From: Firmicutes bacterium HGW-Firmicutes-14
GTDB taxonomy: Bacteria; Bacillota; Thermincolia; Thermincolales; UBA2595
Direction of reading: 5' to 3'
Length of the DNA stretch: 64,000 bases
Assembly (NCBI GenBank): GCA_002840275.1
Contig: PHAB01000002.1
Location: 124,001 to 188,000, forward strand
The position numbers and the translations under genes were made by a program. The notes under the pieces are model-generated. The model searched no databases. It had not been told where the DNA came from and saw nothing but the letters and a program-made list of their open reading frames with translations. This document shows, piece by piece, positions 25,765-34,424 of the stretch (position 1 is its first letter; every line of letters starts with the position of its first letter).

Positions 25765-27402
25765 ATGAATACATCTCAAGACAACCGGGTCAACGAACCA
25801 AAACTGCTGAAAAGCAAAATCGGCAGAAGGTTACTGGAAAAAGTCGAGGAAATTGCTGTCCAGGTCAGCGGTCTGTTTGACCGGGGTAAAGACCTGAAAT
25901 CTTATGAGAAGGTTATTCGCAAATTATTTCACAAAGACCTTGGCAGACTGGAATATATCCTGCTTATCGATAAAGAAGGCAGGGCCCTTATACACACCAA
26001 CCGCCTGCGGGAAGGAGTGGTTTTTAACGATGAAGCCGGTTCCGCGGCTGCACGGACCGAGAGGCCCCTTCTCCAGATTTACTACAGGAATACGGGTGAA
26101 GTGCTTCTGGATGCTTCGTGTCCGGTAATGGTGGAAGGGGAAGCCAGGTATGGTGTCCGAATCGGTTATGTTATCCGTGAATTTACCCTGGGCTGGAAAC
26201 TAATAGCGGCATCTGTTCTGCCGGTGATTATAATGATGGGTTTATATTTATTAAATATAAACCCATCCATAGTGTTTATATCAGGTTTTCTGTTAAGTGT
26301 CATAAGTGCGCTCTTTGTCAGGGAACAGCTCTCAAATGTGCGTGATGCCGTGCGGGAAGGCACCAAAGCTATATCACAGGGAACTCTGACTAAGGTTATA
26401 GCACCGCCTTCCAGGGATGAAGTAGGTCAGATGATATTTGAGATTAACAAAATAAGTATAGGCCTTGGTTCTATTATAAAAAAGATGAAGTATTTTTCCC
26501 AGGAGATAAAGACCGCATGTGATGAACAGAGCAGATCCACTGAACAGTTTAACAATGCTTCCTCCCAGATTGCTGCAACTTCCCATGAACTTGCAGACGG
26601 TGCCAAAAGCCAGCTTGAAAGGATTAATTCAGCCAAGATATTCAGTGAAGAAATTACGGCTGCTATCGAAGAGATGCTTTGGAACTCCCAGGATGGTCTG
26701 AGGCAGTCCGAAAACTCTCTGGTCAAGGCTGGTGAGGGTATGAAGAATCTAAGTGCATCAGAGGAACAGATGAACAAGATCCATAATTCCTTTGACCATA
26801 CCGCTCATGTTATAGAGGCCCTGGCTGCCCAGTCTACCCAGATAGAAGCCATTATTAACACCATAACTGAAGTAGCCCAGCAAACCAACCTCCTGGCCCT
26901 TAATGCAGCCATTGAAGCTGCCCGGGCCGGCGAACACGGCCGTGGGTTTGCGGTGGTTGCCGAGGAAATCAGGACCCTTGCTGAATCAACGGCGGTTTTT
27001 GCCAAAGAGATCAAGGATATTATTACAAACAATATGAAGACTACATCTGAGGCCGTTGAGATGATGAGGTCCGGTGTCAGGGAAGTTGAAAAGGGACGGA
27101 ATGTCCTGGATGAAACGGTCTCCTCAATAGATAGGATTATTGAAAGTGTGGAGCTGATGTCAGTACAGGTGAAAACCGGATTCGACAAGGCTTCTGAGAT
27201 TTGTAAACGAAGTGAAATCCTGGTCAGGGACCTGGATGCATGCCGGAGAATTGCTATGGAGACAGTTGATTCAGCAGAAACCATTTCCAGTTCAACAGAG
27301 GAGCAGGCAGCTGCCAGCGAATCCCTGGCGGGCACGGCCCACGCCTTGTTGAGGGCAGCATCGGAAATGGAACAACTGGTTGACAGGTTCACCGTTGACT
27401 AA
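25765..27402 (+). CDS. Methyl-accepting chemotaxis protein with cytoplasmic N-terminal sensor
   Basis: 545 residues. About 130 N-terminal residues come before any membrane segment and contain a PAS/Cache-like strand pattern (GRLEYILLIDKEGRALIHTN, GVVFNDEAG). Two adjacent helices form a hairpin (about 147-195: LIAASVLPVIIMMGLYLL and VFISGFLLSVISALFV), followed by HAMP (REGTKAISQGTLTKV) and the signalling domain with the tip ITEVAQQTNLLALNAAIEAA. The sensor is thus predicted on the cytoplasmic side, unlike the usual periplasmic loop. Followed by a terminator. Confidence 0.9.
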   Translation: MNTSQDNRVNEPKLLKSKIGRRLLEKVEEIAVQVSGLFDRGKDLKSYEKVIRKLFHKDLGRLEYILLIDKEGRALIHTNRLREGVVFNDEAGSAAARTERPLLQIYYRNTGEVLLDASCPVMVEGEARYGVRIGYVIREFTLGWKLIAASVLPVIIMMGLYLLNINPSIVFISGFLLSVISALFVREQLSNVRDAVREGTKAISQGTLTKVIAPPSRDEVGQMIFEINKISIGLGSIIKKMKYFSQEIKTACDEQSRSTEQFNNASSQIAATSHELADGAKSQLERINSAKIFSEEITAAIEEMLWNSQDGLRQSENSLVKAGEGMKNLSASEEQMNKIHNSFDHTAHVIEALAAQSTQIEAIINTITEVAQQTNLLALNAAIEAARAGEHGRGFAVVAEEIRTLAESTAVFAKEIKDIITNNMKTTSEAVEMMRSGVREVEKGRNVLDETVSSIDRIIESVELMSVQVKTGFDKASEICKRSEILVRDLDACRRIAMETVDSAETISSSTEEQAAASESLAGTAHALLRAASEMEQLVDRFTVD

Positions 27403-27421
27403 ATCAAAACAGCAAGTTAAC

Positions 27422-27458
27422 AGGGCTGCCCAAAAGTAATTTGGGCAGCCCTCTGTTT
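27422..27458. terminator. Terminator between MCP and rsgI
   Basis: AGGGCTGCCCAAA (27422-27434) pairs exactly with TTTGGGCAGCCCT (27440-27452), then CTGTTTCATTT. Lies between converging genes. Confidence 0.85.
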
Positions 27459-28624
27459 CATTTATTAATTTCTCCCCAGGCAGTTTTTTGTTTCTGTTCC
27501 TGTTGCTGCTGTTCCTGTTGCTGCTGTTCCTGTTGCTGCTGTTCCTGTTGCTGCTGTTCCTGTTGCTGCTGTTCCTCCTGTTGCTGCTGTTCCTCCTGTT
27601 GCTGCTGTTCCTCCTGCTGTCGCTGTTCCTCCTGCTGTCGCTGTTGTTGCTGTCCCTGCTGCTGTTGTTTTTCAGTCTTTGTTCCAGCCGGCAGATTATT
27701 ATTGTTCCCGGAATTATCTTTATCCTGCCCATGGCCTTTGTTGTCCGGGCCTATACGCTTTCCTCCATTATCATGACTGTTGCCGGGAATATCTCCGGCA
27801 TTTTCCTCATCAAGGTTTTCGGGCTTGTTGCCACCGGAGACACGAATCATTTTGACAATAAGTTTCTTATTGTTTGGCAGAAGTTTGGTCTTAAGAAGTA
27901 AGGCCAGGTCTGATGTGCTGGTTTGTTTAATCTGGCCTAGTGATATCGGGGTGTCAGACCCGGCAGCTTCACTGTAAACAAGGAATTTACCTGTTGACAG
28001 GCCTTGTTTCTTTGCTTTGGTACGAACCGACAAATCTGTGGAAGCGATTATGAGATCAACATCCAGCCCGTGTCCCTGGAATCCTGATGTTAATGTCTGA
28101 CTTAAGCTCTCGTAATTTACGGCGTCTTTGTCTTCACCCCTAATGGTGACTGTTGATATGACATAGTTACTTTGCCCGGGTTTAAGGAAACCCTCCTTGA
28201 CAGACTGACTCATAATAGAATCAATACATTCGGACAGGCCGAGGCCCTTAAGGGACATAAGGGAAAGACGTTCTGCGGCATCACTGTTCAGAGGAGAAAT
28301 GCCGGTTACTTTCAGGTCTTCACTAATTTCAAGTTCAATACTGGGGTTGATATCCAGCGATATATATGCGAAAACCGCCGGCCCTTCTGCCATTTGGAAA
28401 ATGCCGAATCCAACGCACAATATCAGCAGGCATGCAACCAGGGCAACCTGTTTCCCGTAACGGAACCGGTGGGGAACAGAATCTTGAACCGGAGAAAACT
28501 CTATCTCTGCTCCTACAACGGGATTTCGGGAATCGTCAGCAGGCACCTTATGATAAGTCCCATCTCTGGATACGACCAGCCAGTGAGAATTTTTAATCTT
28601 AACAACCATGCCTTTGCCTGTCAT
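27458..28624 (-). CDS. rsgI: Anti-sigma-I factor RsgI-like protein with poly-Gln/Glu tail
   Basis: 388 residues from an ATG at 28624, chosen because AAAGGGTGG precedes it; an earlier GTG at 28648 overlaps sigI. RsgI N-terminal domain (GMVVKIKNSHWLVVSRDGTYHKVP), one membrane helix (VALVACLLILCVGFGIF) and an external domain beginning AYISLDINPSIELEISED, the RsgI hallmark. The C-terminal part is rich in Asn/Gly/Asp and then almost pure Gln/Glu from tandem repeats. RsgI holds SigI inactive at the membrane until an outside signal (in cellulolytic clostridia, polysaccharide) is sensed. No carbohydrate-binding module is present; the Q/E tail takes its place. Confidence 0.88.
   Translation of the reverse strand: MTGKGMVVKIKNSHWLVVSRDGTYHKVPADDSRNPVVGAEIEFSPVQDSVPHRFRYGKQVALVACLLILCVGFGIFQMAEGPAVFAYISLDINPSIELEISEDLKVTGISPLNSDAAERLSLMSLKGLGLSECIDSIMSQSVKEGFLKPGQSNYVISTVTIRGEDKDAVNYESLSQTLTSGFQGHGLDVDLIIASTDLSVRTKAKKQGLSTGKFLVYSEAAGSDTPISLGQIKQTSTSDLALLLKTKLLPNNKKLIVKMIRVSGGNKPENLDEENAGDIPGNSHDNGGKRIGPDNKGHGQDKDNSGNNNNLPAGTKTEKQQQQGQQQQRQQEEQRQQEEQQQQEEQQQQEEQQQQEQQQQEQQQQEQQQQEQQQQEQKQKTAWGEINK
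27501..27665 (-). repeat. Gln/Glu-coding minisatellite in rsgI
   Basis: Five 15-bp units TGTTGCTGCTGTTCC (plus-strand form) from 27501 to 27575, then 18-bp versions with an extra TCC, then degenerate copies. They encode EQQQQ and EEQQQQ. All units are multiples of three, so slippage changes only tail length. Confidence 0.9.
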
Positions 28625-28637
28625 TGGGACCACCCTT

Positions 28638-29369
28638 TCAATGTGCACCGTCAGGATTTATATATGAACGCAGATAAGGGAATTTCATAGGATAATAAAA
28701 CACCAGAGCAGTGGCTATAATAAATTTCCGGCCTTTCTCAATGGTCTTCCGGTTAATACCGGTTTTAAACATCAGTTTGCTGACCGGGAGCTGTTTCTTT
28801 TTCAGCAGGTAATCCATCGTTTCCCTGTCCCTGACAAGCATTGCGGCAGCTCTGAACAGGGATTTGCGTGAATCAGTGTGCTTTGGGGATACTTCCGCCA
28901 AAGCTTCAAAATCAATACCAAAGGTTTTCAACAGCTCTTCGTAATCTTCCAGTTCTTCCCGCCTCTCATCTTCAATGGTCCTGTTGCGGTAGTCTTCCCA
29001 GGCAGACTGGACCTCTGCCGGGCTCAGCAACTTTCCCTCAAAGGTTTCAGTTTCCAGGGGACAATCACTATTGTGGCGGGCCTCTTTGCGGAAATGGTCT
29101 TTAAGACGGTTTTGTATAACAATTCTTGCATATGGCAGGAACGGCACTTTTTTATCCAGGTCATAAGTATCGACAGCATCATTAAACGCTATCAGGGAGA
29201 TACTTAATTCGTCACTGTTTTCCCATTCAAGCGGCCGTTTACACATATTCATCGCTGTTTTTGCTACAAAGGGCATATACTCAGACAGGAAGTCTTCCCT
29301 GACCTGAGTGTCCCCGGTTTGTATCCTGCGGAGCAAATCAAAAATATCACTGTTTTTCCCCGGGGTCAT
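28638..29369 (-). CDS. sigI: RNA polymerase sigma factor SigI
   Basis: 243 residues; ATG after CGAGGTG. Region 2-like segment DVYDLDKKVPFLPYARIVIQ-type (here VDTYDLDKKVPFLPYARIVI) and C-terminal HTH-like LPVSKLMFKTGINRKTIEKG match SigI. It directs transcription of heat-, wall- or polysaccharide-responsive genes and is paired with RsgI in one operon (rsgI starts 14 nt after the sigI stop region). On the minus strand upstream there is an ACCCCA and a downstream CGTATA that faintly resemble SigI promoter elements, which would mean autoregulation; this is weak. Confidence 0.9.
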   Translation of the reverse strand: MTPGKNSDIFDLLRRIQTGDTQVREDFLSEYMPFVAKTAMNMCKRPLEWENSDELSISLIAFNDAVDTYDLDKKVPFLPYARIVIQNRLKDHFRKEARHNSDCPLETETFEGKLLSPAEVQSAWEDYRNRTIEDERREELEDYEELLKTFGIDFEALAEVSPKHTDSRKSLFRAAAMLVRDRETMDYLLKKKQLPVSKLMFKTGINRKTIEKGRKFIIATALVFYYPMKFPYLRSYINPDGAH

Positions 29370-29437
29370 TTTAACACCTCGTCATCTTTATATACGTTAC
29401 ACCGGAAGGTTTTAATGGGGTATAGTTCGACAAAAAG

Positions 29438-29568
29438 GCTGGTAAATCCTGTTACCAGGCAACTAAACTTAAGAGGGAGGTTAAAACTCCATCTTAAGCA
29501 AGTTCCCTTTGTTAACCTTCGGGACCCGGTGGTGCATAGCATATACCAGGAAAGTAGAAACCACCGGG
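29438..29568 (+). other. Structured 5' leader of the patatin gene
   Basis: Three nested or successive hairpins can be drawn: CTGGTAA/TTACCAG (29439-29458), GGAGGTTAA with a near-complementary TTAACCTTC further on, and CCCGGTGGT (29525-29533) with ACCACCGGG (29560-29568). The last arm overlaps the Shine-Dalgarno GGGAGG of the patatin gene, so the hairpin would hide it. I do not recognise a known riboswitch class. Confidence 0.5.
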
Positions 29569-29580
29569 AGGTAATTAAAT

Positions 29581-31182
29581 ATGCCTTTACAACATAGAAG
29601 GAAGCTGGCCCTGGTTTTTACAGGGGCTGTTTCCCTGGGTAGTTTTGAAGCCGGGGTGGCTTACGAAATTTTAAAGCATATCAATGAAGGCGGGAACCCC
29701 GGACTGGAAGTGGATGTTATTGTGGGAACATCAGCCGGTGCCCTTACAGGGGCCCTTGCCGCCCTGTGCCTGGTCTGGGGTATTTCCCCTGAAATCATGG
29801 AGGAAGCATGGCTTTCCGTGAAACTGGAAGACCTCCTGAGATTAAACCGTGGCGACAGGTCGGTTCTGTCCAGCAGTAAAGTGGAGGATCTGATAAAAAA
29901 ATATATCAGCCCTCCTCCGGCAAGCCTGATTAAAGAAAAAGCACCCAACAGAACGGTGAATTTCGTAGCGGTTGTCACAAACCTGGATGGGATAAAATAC
30001 AGGATTCACAAAGCCTGTGGAAAGGAATTTTCCATCGGGGCAATTGGGTATGAGGATGCCATGAAGTTCAGGATAGACCGGACGTTTACCGACTGGGAGA
30101 GGCTGAGGATGGCTGTCAGGGCTTCCAGCGCCTTTCCTGCTGCCTTGGAACCCAAGACGGTTTACAGGTCAAATGAGGAGTTCCGGGCTCTGGTCAGGTA
30201 CAACTTTTCCGGAAAGGACCAAAAAGAATTTCATTATTCAGATGGGGGTATAGTCAATAACCAGCCATTGAACAGGGCGATTGAAGTAGTAAATGACCTT
30301 CCGGAAACCGGTTCCGCCGGTACTCATGAGCGGGTTTTCCTGGTTGTTGACCCGTCACCTCCCATGGGGAGCAGCCCCAGGGATGAATACGGGGTGTTTG
30401 ATGTTTTATCCAAAGCGGTGTGGACAATTCCCCGCAACCAGACCCTATATAAGGATTTGCTGCTGCTGGAAAAAGTTAACCGCCGGATTCAGTGGAAAAA
30501 TGCTTATGTCTCCCTGCTGGCCGACATTTGGAATACATGTGATATCCCTCCTGAAAAGAGCAGGAAGCTGGACAGCCTGTGCAGGGAGGTGGCATTATTT
30601 AAGGGAAGCAGGATACTGGAAATCGATCAGGCCGATTACCTGAGGGCTGAAGAGAAGAGAATCAGGGATGCATATAAGAAGGAAATCAATAAGGTACGGG
30701 ATAAGGATTTTTTTACAAAATACTGTTACTTGCTGGAACAAGTCGCAGATCTTCGCAATAAACATGAAATTGCCGTGGAAATGATAACCCCCCAGGATGC
30801 AGACCGGGAGCTGGCAGGAGTAATCTTCGGTAATTTTGGAGGTTTCCTGGACAGTGAGTTTATGAAACACGATTTTAATGTCGGCCGCATCTATGCCGGC
30901 CGGTGGCTCAAAAAGGAAAGGGAATTGAACAGGCTTGTCCTCTGCCGGCATCAAGGCGTATCACCGAAAATAAACCGCAGGGTTTTTCAAATGATGTTTG
31001 ACAACACTATCCCCCTGATAGTTGAAGATATAGGGCCAAGGCTGTTTGCCGGGGGGACGGAAGAGGGATTGGGCCCTGGGAAGTTAACCCTGCTGGGAAT
31101 GTTTGCCGTCAGCATGGCCAGGTACCTGGTGAAAAAAACAGTCTCAATGGGTTGTTTTTTGTTTTCCCGGGGCGTAAGATAG
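29581..31182 (+). CDS. Patatin-like phospholipase
   Basis: 533 residues, ATG after GGGAGGTAATTAAAT. The patatin core has LALVFTGAVSLGSFEAGVAY (oxyanion region), nucleophile elbow GTSAG (S51) and the dyad Asp in HYSDGGIVNNQPL (D221). The long C-terminal extension (about 280 residues, helical, charged) and a final hydrophobic stretch are not part of the minimal domain. Would hydrolyse acyl esters of phospholipids. The leader hairpin covering its ribosome site suggests control of translation. Overlaps or abuts the DUF3147 genes downstream. Confidence 0.85.
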   Translation: MPLQHRRKLALVFTGAVSLGSFEAGVAYEILKHINEGGNPGLEVDVIVGTSAGALTGALAALCLVWGISPEIMEEAWLSVKLEDLLRLNRGDRSVLSSSKVEDLIKKYISPPPASLIKEKAPNRTVNFVAVVTNLDGIKYRIHKACGKEFSIGAIGYEDAMKFRIDRTFTDWERLRMAVRASSAFPAALEPKTVYRSNEEFRALVRYNFSGKDQKEFHYSDGGIVNNQPLNRAIEVVNDLPETGSAGTHERVFLVVDPSPPMGSSPRDEYGVFDVLSKAVWTIPRNQTLYKDLLLLEKVNRRIQWKNAYVSLLADIWNTCDIPPEKSRKLDSLCREVALFKGSRILEIDQADYLRAEEKRIRDAYKKEINKVRDKDFFTKYCYLLEQVADLRNKHEIAVEMITPQDADRELAGVIFGNFGGFLDSEFMKHDFNVGRIYAGRWLKKERELNRLVLCRHQGVSPKINRRVFQMMFDNTIPLIVEDIGPRLFAGGTEEGLGPGKLTLLGMFAVSMARYLVKKTVSMGCFLFSRGVR

Positions 31183-31211
31183 AGGTATCAACTTTTGGAG
31201 GGACCCGGGCG

Positions 31212-31592
31212 GTGAGTTTTTCCGATATAACCCTGACAGGGGTATTCCTGAGATTTGTCCTGGGAGGCGGGGCTGTTGCAGTTTCCTATATTATTGCCCG
31301 CCGCGCAGGAGCCCGATGGGGATGGATATTTGCGGCCTTCCCGGCAGTATATATTGCTTCTGTAATTACCGTTGCTATGGGTACTCCCGCAACCGAGGGG
31401 GTACCCCTTGCATTGGGTGTGTCCAGGGGGGCATTGGCAGCAATGGTGAGCAACATCGTGTGTTCTGTGGCGGCGTTTTGGCTTATAGGGCGGAAAGGCT
31501 GGAAAAAGGGGCTGGTATATGCCCTTTTAATCTGGCTGGGCTGTGTGGCGGTTATTTACGTGGCAGTTTTGAAATCCGGGTTATTGGGGTGA
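31212..31592 (+). CDS. DUF3147-family membrane protein, first copy
   Basis: About 126 residues from a GTG at 31212 with GGAGGG upstream; the open frame extends back into the patatin gene but lacks a better site. Four predicted membrane helices; FVLGGGAVAVSYIIARRAGARWGWIFAAFPAVYIAS is the family core (shown here by its flanks only: FVLGGGAVAVSY and FAAFPAVYIAS). Function unknown. It is a diverged paralogue of the next gene and is probably co-transcribed with patatin. Confidence 0.75.
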   Translation: MSFSDITLTGVFLRFVLGGGAVAVSYIIARRAGARWGWIFAAFPAVYIASVITVAMGTPATEGVPLALGVSRGALAAMVSNIVCSVAAFWLIGRKGWKKGLVYALLIWLGCVAVIYVAVLKSGLLG

Positions 31593-31595
31593 TAG

Positions 31596-31985
31596 ATGAT
31601 GAAATTCCGTTGGCCGGTATTAACGGAGACAGGGGTGCGCTTTGTTCTGGGAGGCACAGCTGTAGTATTGTGTTACGTAATATCTGTTATTTCACCGGTC
31701 AAGTTTATCGGGGGTGTGTTTGCCGGTTTCCCGGCGGTAATGGTGGCAGCTGTCCTGATGGCCGGTTTGAAGGATGGGGACAGGGAAGCGGCAGAGGTGG
31801 CCAGGGGAGCTGTAGCCGGTATGATTGGGTGTACGGCATGTGTTCTGGCGGCGCTCTGTTTAATCGGGGTCATGGGATCCTGGCCTCTGGGACTGGTGGC
31901 TGCAATCCTGGTTTGGGGGGTGACAGCCGGTACCGGTAATATGATTATTTCCGGAAAAAACCGGGTTTTGACCGGGAAAAAATGA
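31596..31985 (+). CDS. DUF3147-family membrane protein, second copy
   Basis: 129 residues, starting 4 nt after the first copy. Shares FVLGGTAVVLCYVIS and GVFAGFPAVMVAA with it, and also has four helices. The tandem arrangement suggests a two-subunit membrane complex formed from duplicated halves, as seen in small paired transporters; that is inference. Confidence 0.75.
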   Translation: MMKFRWPVLTETGVRFVLGGTAVVLCYVISVISPVKFIGGVFAGFPAVMVAAVLMAGLKDGDREAAEVARGAVAGMIGCTACVLAALCLIGVMGSWPLGLVAAILVWGVTAGTGNMIISGKNRVLTGKK

Positions 31986-32127
31986 CCTGTAATTTAGGAC
32001 AGGGTAAATATTTTCCTGCATAAGGTGAAATTCCCCTGTGTTATAATTGAGCCGATGGCTAACCGCCGCTAGATATTCTGGAAATAGATGAGAATAAGTG
32101 GCGCGACCGGGGGAGGGACACGAAACC

Positions 32128-33075
32128 ATGGATCCACTGACTCATGCACTGGTTGGGGCAGGTGTCGCTGCCCTGACAGGGGATAAGTTATCCCTGGCTG
32201 ACCCCCGCCACCTGGGAGCAATGCTGGGGGCGCTGGCACCTGACATTGATATAGCATTTCAATTACTTGGGGACATACCATACCTCACACATCACAGGGG
32301 GTCTTCCCACTCTGTAATTGGTGTGGTGGGAGCATCTTTGGCCATAGCAGCGGGTTTATGGGTATTAATGGGTGGAGCCGGCCTGGGTGCCGTCTTTTTG
32401 TGGACATTCCTGGGGGCGGTATCACATGTTGTCTTAGATATTCTAAATTCTTATGGCGCTAAGGTCTTTTGGCCGTTCAGCCAAAAAAAAATAAGCCTCA
32501 ACCTTCTGGTTCTGGCCGACCCGGTAATTATTGTCCTTTTCGCCGGAGCGGTACTTCTGCCGGGAGGCCAGGAATATACTGCGAAGGCTGTTTTTTGGCT
32601 AACCTTTTTTTACCTGGGAACCAGGATTTGGTTTAAGCGGAAGGCATACCACACTCTCAGGTATAAATACCGGGACAAGGGTGTCAAGAGGATTGTGGTC
32701 ATGCCGGCAATGGTAAGCCTCCTGAACTGGGCGTTTCTGGTGGAAACAAAGGATGCGTATGTCGTTGGGGAGATGCCGTTATTGACCCTGCACCCGGGGG
32801 TTAAGAAAATCCTTGATAAAGGGCCGGGGAACGCCTGGACAGGGAAAGCGCTGAAAAGCAGGCTGGGCAGGATATTTCAGAATTTTACCCCCTATTTTTA
32901 TATTTATCACTGTCTGGAAGACGGGAAACATATCGTAAGATTCTGTGACCTGAGATATTATTTTAAGGAGGACTTCCTTCATAATGCCACCGTTATTTTT
33001 GATGAAACCCAGACCATGGTGGATGCTGTTTTTCAGCCATACAACAAGAACAGGAAAATCAGGATAATGGGGTAA
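32128..33075 (+). CDS. YdjM/DUF457-family membrane-bound metal-dependent hydrolase
   Basis: 315 residues from the ATG at 32128 (MDPLTHALVGAG), with GGGGGAGGG about 10 nt upstream; the open frame begins earlier at a GTG. Family residues D2, H6, the APDID motif (LGALAPDIDIAF) and HHRGSSHS form the presumed metal site, and SHVVLDILNSYG the second. Five or so membrane helices and a soluble C-terminal domain of about 130 residues. E. coli YdjM is SOS-regulated; no LexA-type site was evident here. Confidence 0.85.
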   Translation: MDPLTHALVGAGVAALTGDKLSLADPRHLGAMLGALAPDIDIAFQLLGDIPYLTHHRGSSHSVIGVVGASLAIAAGLWVLMGGAGLGAVFLWTFLGAVSHVVLDILNSYGAKVFWPFSQKKISLNLLVLADPVIIVLFAGAVLLPGGQEYTAKAVFWLTFFYLGTRIWFKRKAYHTLRYKYRDKGVKRIVVMPAMVSLLNWAFLVETKDAYVVGEMPLLTLHPGVKKILDKGPGNAWTGKALKSRLGRIFQNFTPYFYIYHCLEDGKHIVRFCDLRYYFKEDFLHNATVIFDETQTMVDAVFQPYNKNRKIRIMG

Positions 33076-33183
33076 ATGTTTTTCCATTATTCTGGTTTTG
33101 ATAGTATTTTCTGGCAGGAATTCGCAAGCAAAAGTAGAATAAAATATTTCAGAAACCGATGAAGATTGGGGAGGATTGCTGGA

Positions 33184-34044
33184 ATGGGACTAAAGGAAAA
33201 ACTGGGCAAACAATTTATTATCACCACAGAACTGGGACCCACTGACGGGACAGATGTGCAGACAACCCTTGAAAAAGCAAGGAGTTATATCAAACTGGAC
33301 GGTATCAATATCCACGACTGCCCGATGGCCAGACTGAGGATCAATTCCATAGCGCTGGCCCATATTGTGCAGTCTGAATTAGGTATTGATACAATTCCCC
33401 ATTTTACCTGCCGTGACCGGAGTCTCCTGGGCACCCAGGCAGACCTTTTGGGGGCCCATGCCCTGGGTATCCGGTTTCTCCTGCCGACCACGGGTGACCC
33501 CCCGAACCACGGACCTTTCCCGTCAAGTGCCGTATATGACCTGAATACCCTTTCCCTTATAAGCCTTATTAAAAAGATGAATCAGGGGCAAGATGCGGCA
33601 AACAAGGAATTCAAGGGTCCGACAGACTTTATGGTCAGCGGTACGACCAGCACCTCAGCGGCTAACATGGGGGCTGTATACAGCAGGGTAAAGCGAAAGA
33701 TAGACGCCGGAGTTGATTTCTTTCAGACCCAGCCCTGTTACGATGCAGAAAAAGCCCTTGCTTTTGCAGAAAAGATGAAGGATTTCGGAAAGCCCGTGAT
33801 TATGGGAATGATGCCGTTAAAAAGCGTGAAAATGGCTGAATATATGAATGACAGTGTGGAAGGGATTGAAATCCCTGAAGAGGTATTGGCCAAAATAAGG
33901 GAGGGTGTCCCGGGAGCCAGGATTGCCTGTGAATTTGTTGACAAAGTATATAAACATATAGACGGAATCCATATTATGGCCATGGGTGATGTTAAGGCTT
34001 CTAATGAAATCATAGAACATACCCTCAGCCTGATAGGAGCCTGA
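33184..34044 (+). CDS. Methylenetetrahydrofolate reductase (MetF-like)
   Basis: 286 residues from an ATG at 33184 just after GGGGAGGATTGCTGGA. Beta/alpha barrel motifs of the MTHFR family: FIITTELGPTDGTDV at the N-terminus (catalytic Glu), IPHFTCRDRS, LLPTTGDPPNHG (the family GDxP loop), FFQTQPCYD (the FQTQ motif) and PVIMGMMPLKS. Reduces 5,10-methylene-THF to 5-methyl-THF for methionine or the methyl branch of the Wood-Ljungdahl pathway. No metV or other Wood-Ljungdahl gene is adjacent, so which role applies is open. Confidence 0.9.
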   Translation: MGLKEKLGKQFIITTELGPTDGTDVQTTLEKARSYIKLDGINIHDCPMARLRINSIALAHIVQSELGIDTIPHFTCRDRSLLGTQADLLGAHALGIRFLLPTTGDPPNHGPFPSSAVYDLNTLSLISLIKKMNQGQDAANKEFKGPTDFMVSGTTSTSAANMGAVYSRVKRKIDAGVDFFQTQPCYDAEKALAFAEKMKDFGKPVIMGMMPLKSVKMAEYMNDSVEGIEIPEEVLAKIREGVPGARIACEFVDKVYKHIDGIHIMAMGDVKASNEIIEHTLSLIGA

Positions 34045-34053
34045 AAGAGATTG

Positions 34054-34092
34054 AAAGCCGCGCATTGAGGCAAAAAAATGCGTGGCTTTTTA
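34054..34092 (+). terminator. Rho-independent terminator after the MTHFR gene
   Basis: AAAGCCGCGCATT (34054-34066) pairs with AATGCGTGGCTTT (34077-34089; one G-U) and is followed by T residues. Confidence 0.85.
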
Positions 34093-34130
34093 ATTTAGTG
34101 CCCCTTCCGGAACCTTGAAGGTGACCAGAA

Positions 34131-34316
34131 TTAATCTACCTGTCGATACTTTTTTCCCTCCTCGTCTTCCGGGAACTGTCCCAGGGGAATAATATCCACA
34201 AACTCGGCCTGCAGTGTTTTGGGGGTATCGAAGTCTTCCATCTCCTGAAGAGATGTCTTTGATTTCTGAATTAGATTGTTGACTTTTTTTAACTGTTCTT
34301 TTCCGTCATCTCTCAT
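34131..34316 (-). CDS. Small hypothetical protein, 61 residues
   Basis: ATG at 34316 with GGGAGGTG six nt upstream; the frame extends to 34355 but without a ribosome site. Sequence MRDDGKEQLKKVNNLIQKSK then a charged tail with DIIPLGQFPEDEEG. Helical N-terminus, no membrane segment. Not recognised. A good ribosome site and isolation between a terminator and the thioredoxin promoter region support it as real. Confidence 0.5.
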   Translation of the reverse strand: MRDDGKEQLKKVNNLIQKSKTSLQEMEDFDTPKTLQAEFVDIIPLGQFPEDEEGKKYRQVD

Positions 34317-34424
34317 GACAAACACCTCCCGGTTTAGTTTTCCCGGAAAAATCATTTTTAGGATTCAGAATGGGTATTATTAATGTTATAATTACTGTAA
34401 CACATGATGGAGAGGGGTGTAACA

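Noticed and set aside
27501-27665. Possible CRISPR-like array
   Set aside because: Repeats are adjacent, with no spacers, in frame and coding for Gln/Glu. No CRISPR array or cas gene was seen anywhere in the window.
27441-27901. Plus-strand frames opposite rsgI coding long Cys/Ser or Leu/Phe runs
   Set aside because: They are the complementary readings of the Gln/Glu minisatellite in rsgI, not proteins.
31316-31939. 207-codon plus-strand frame over both DUF3147 genes
   Set aside because: Gly/Cys-rich out-of-frame reading; the overlapping frames have membrane helices and ribosome sites.
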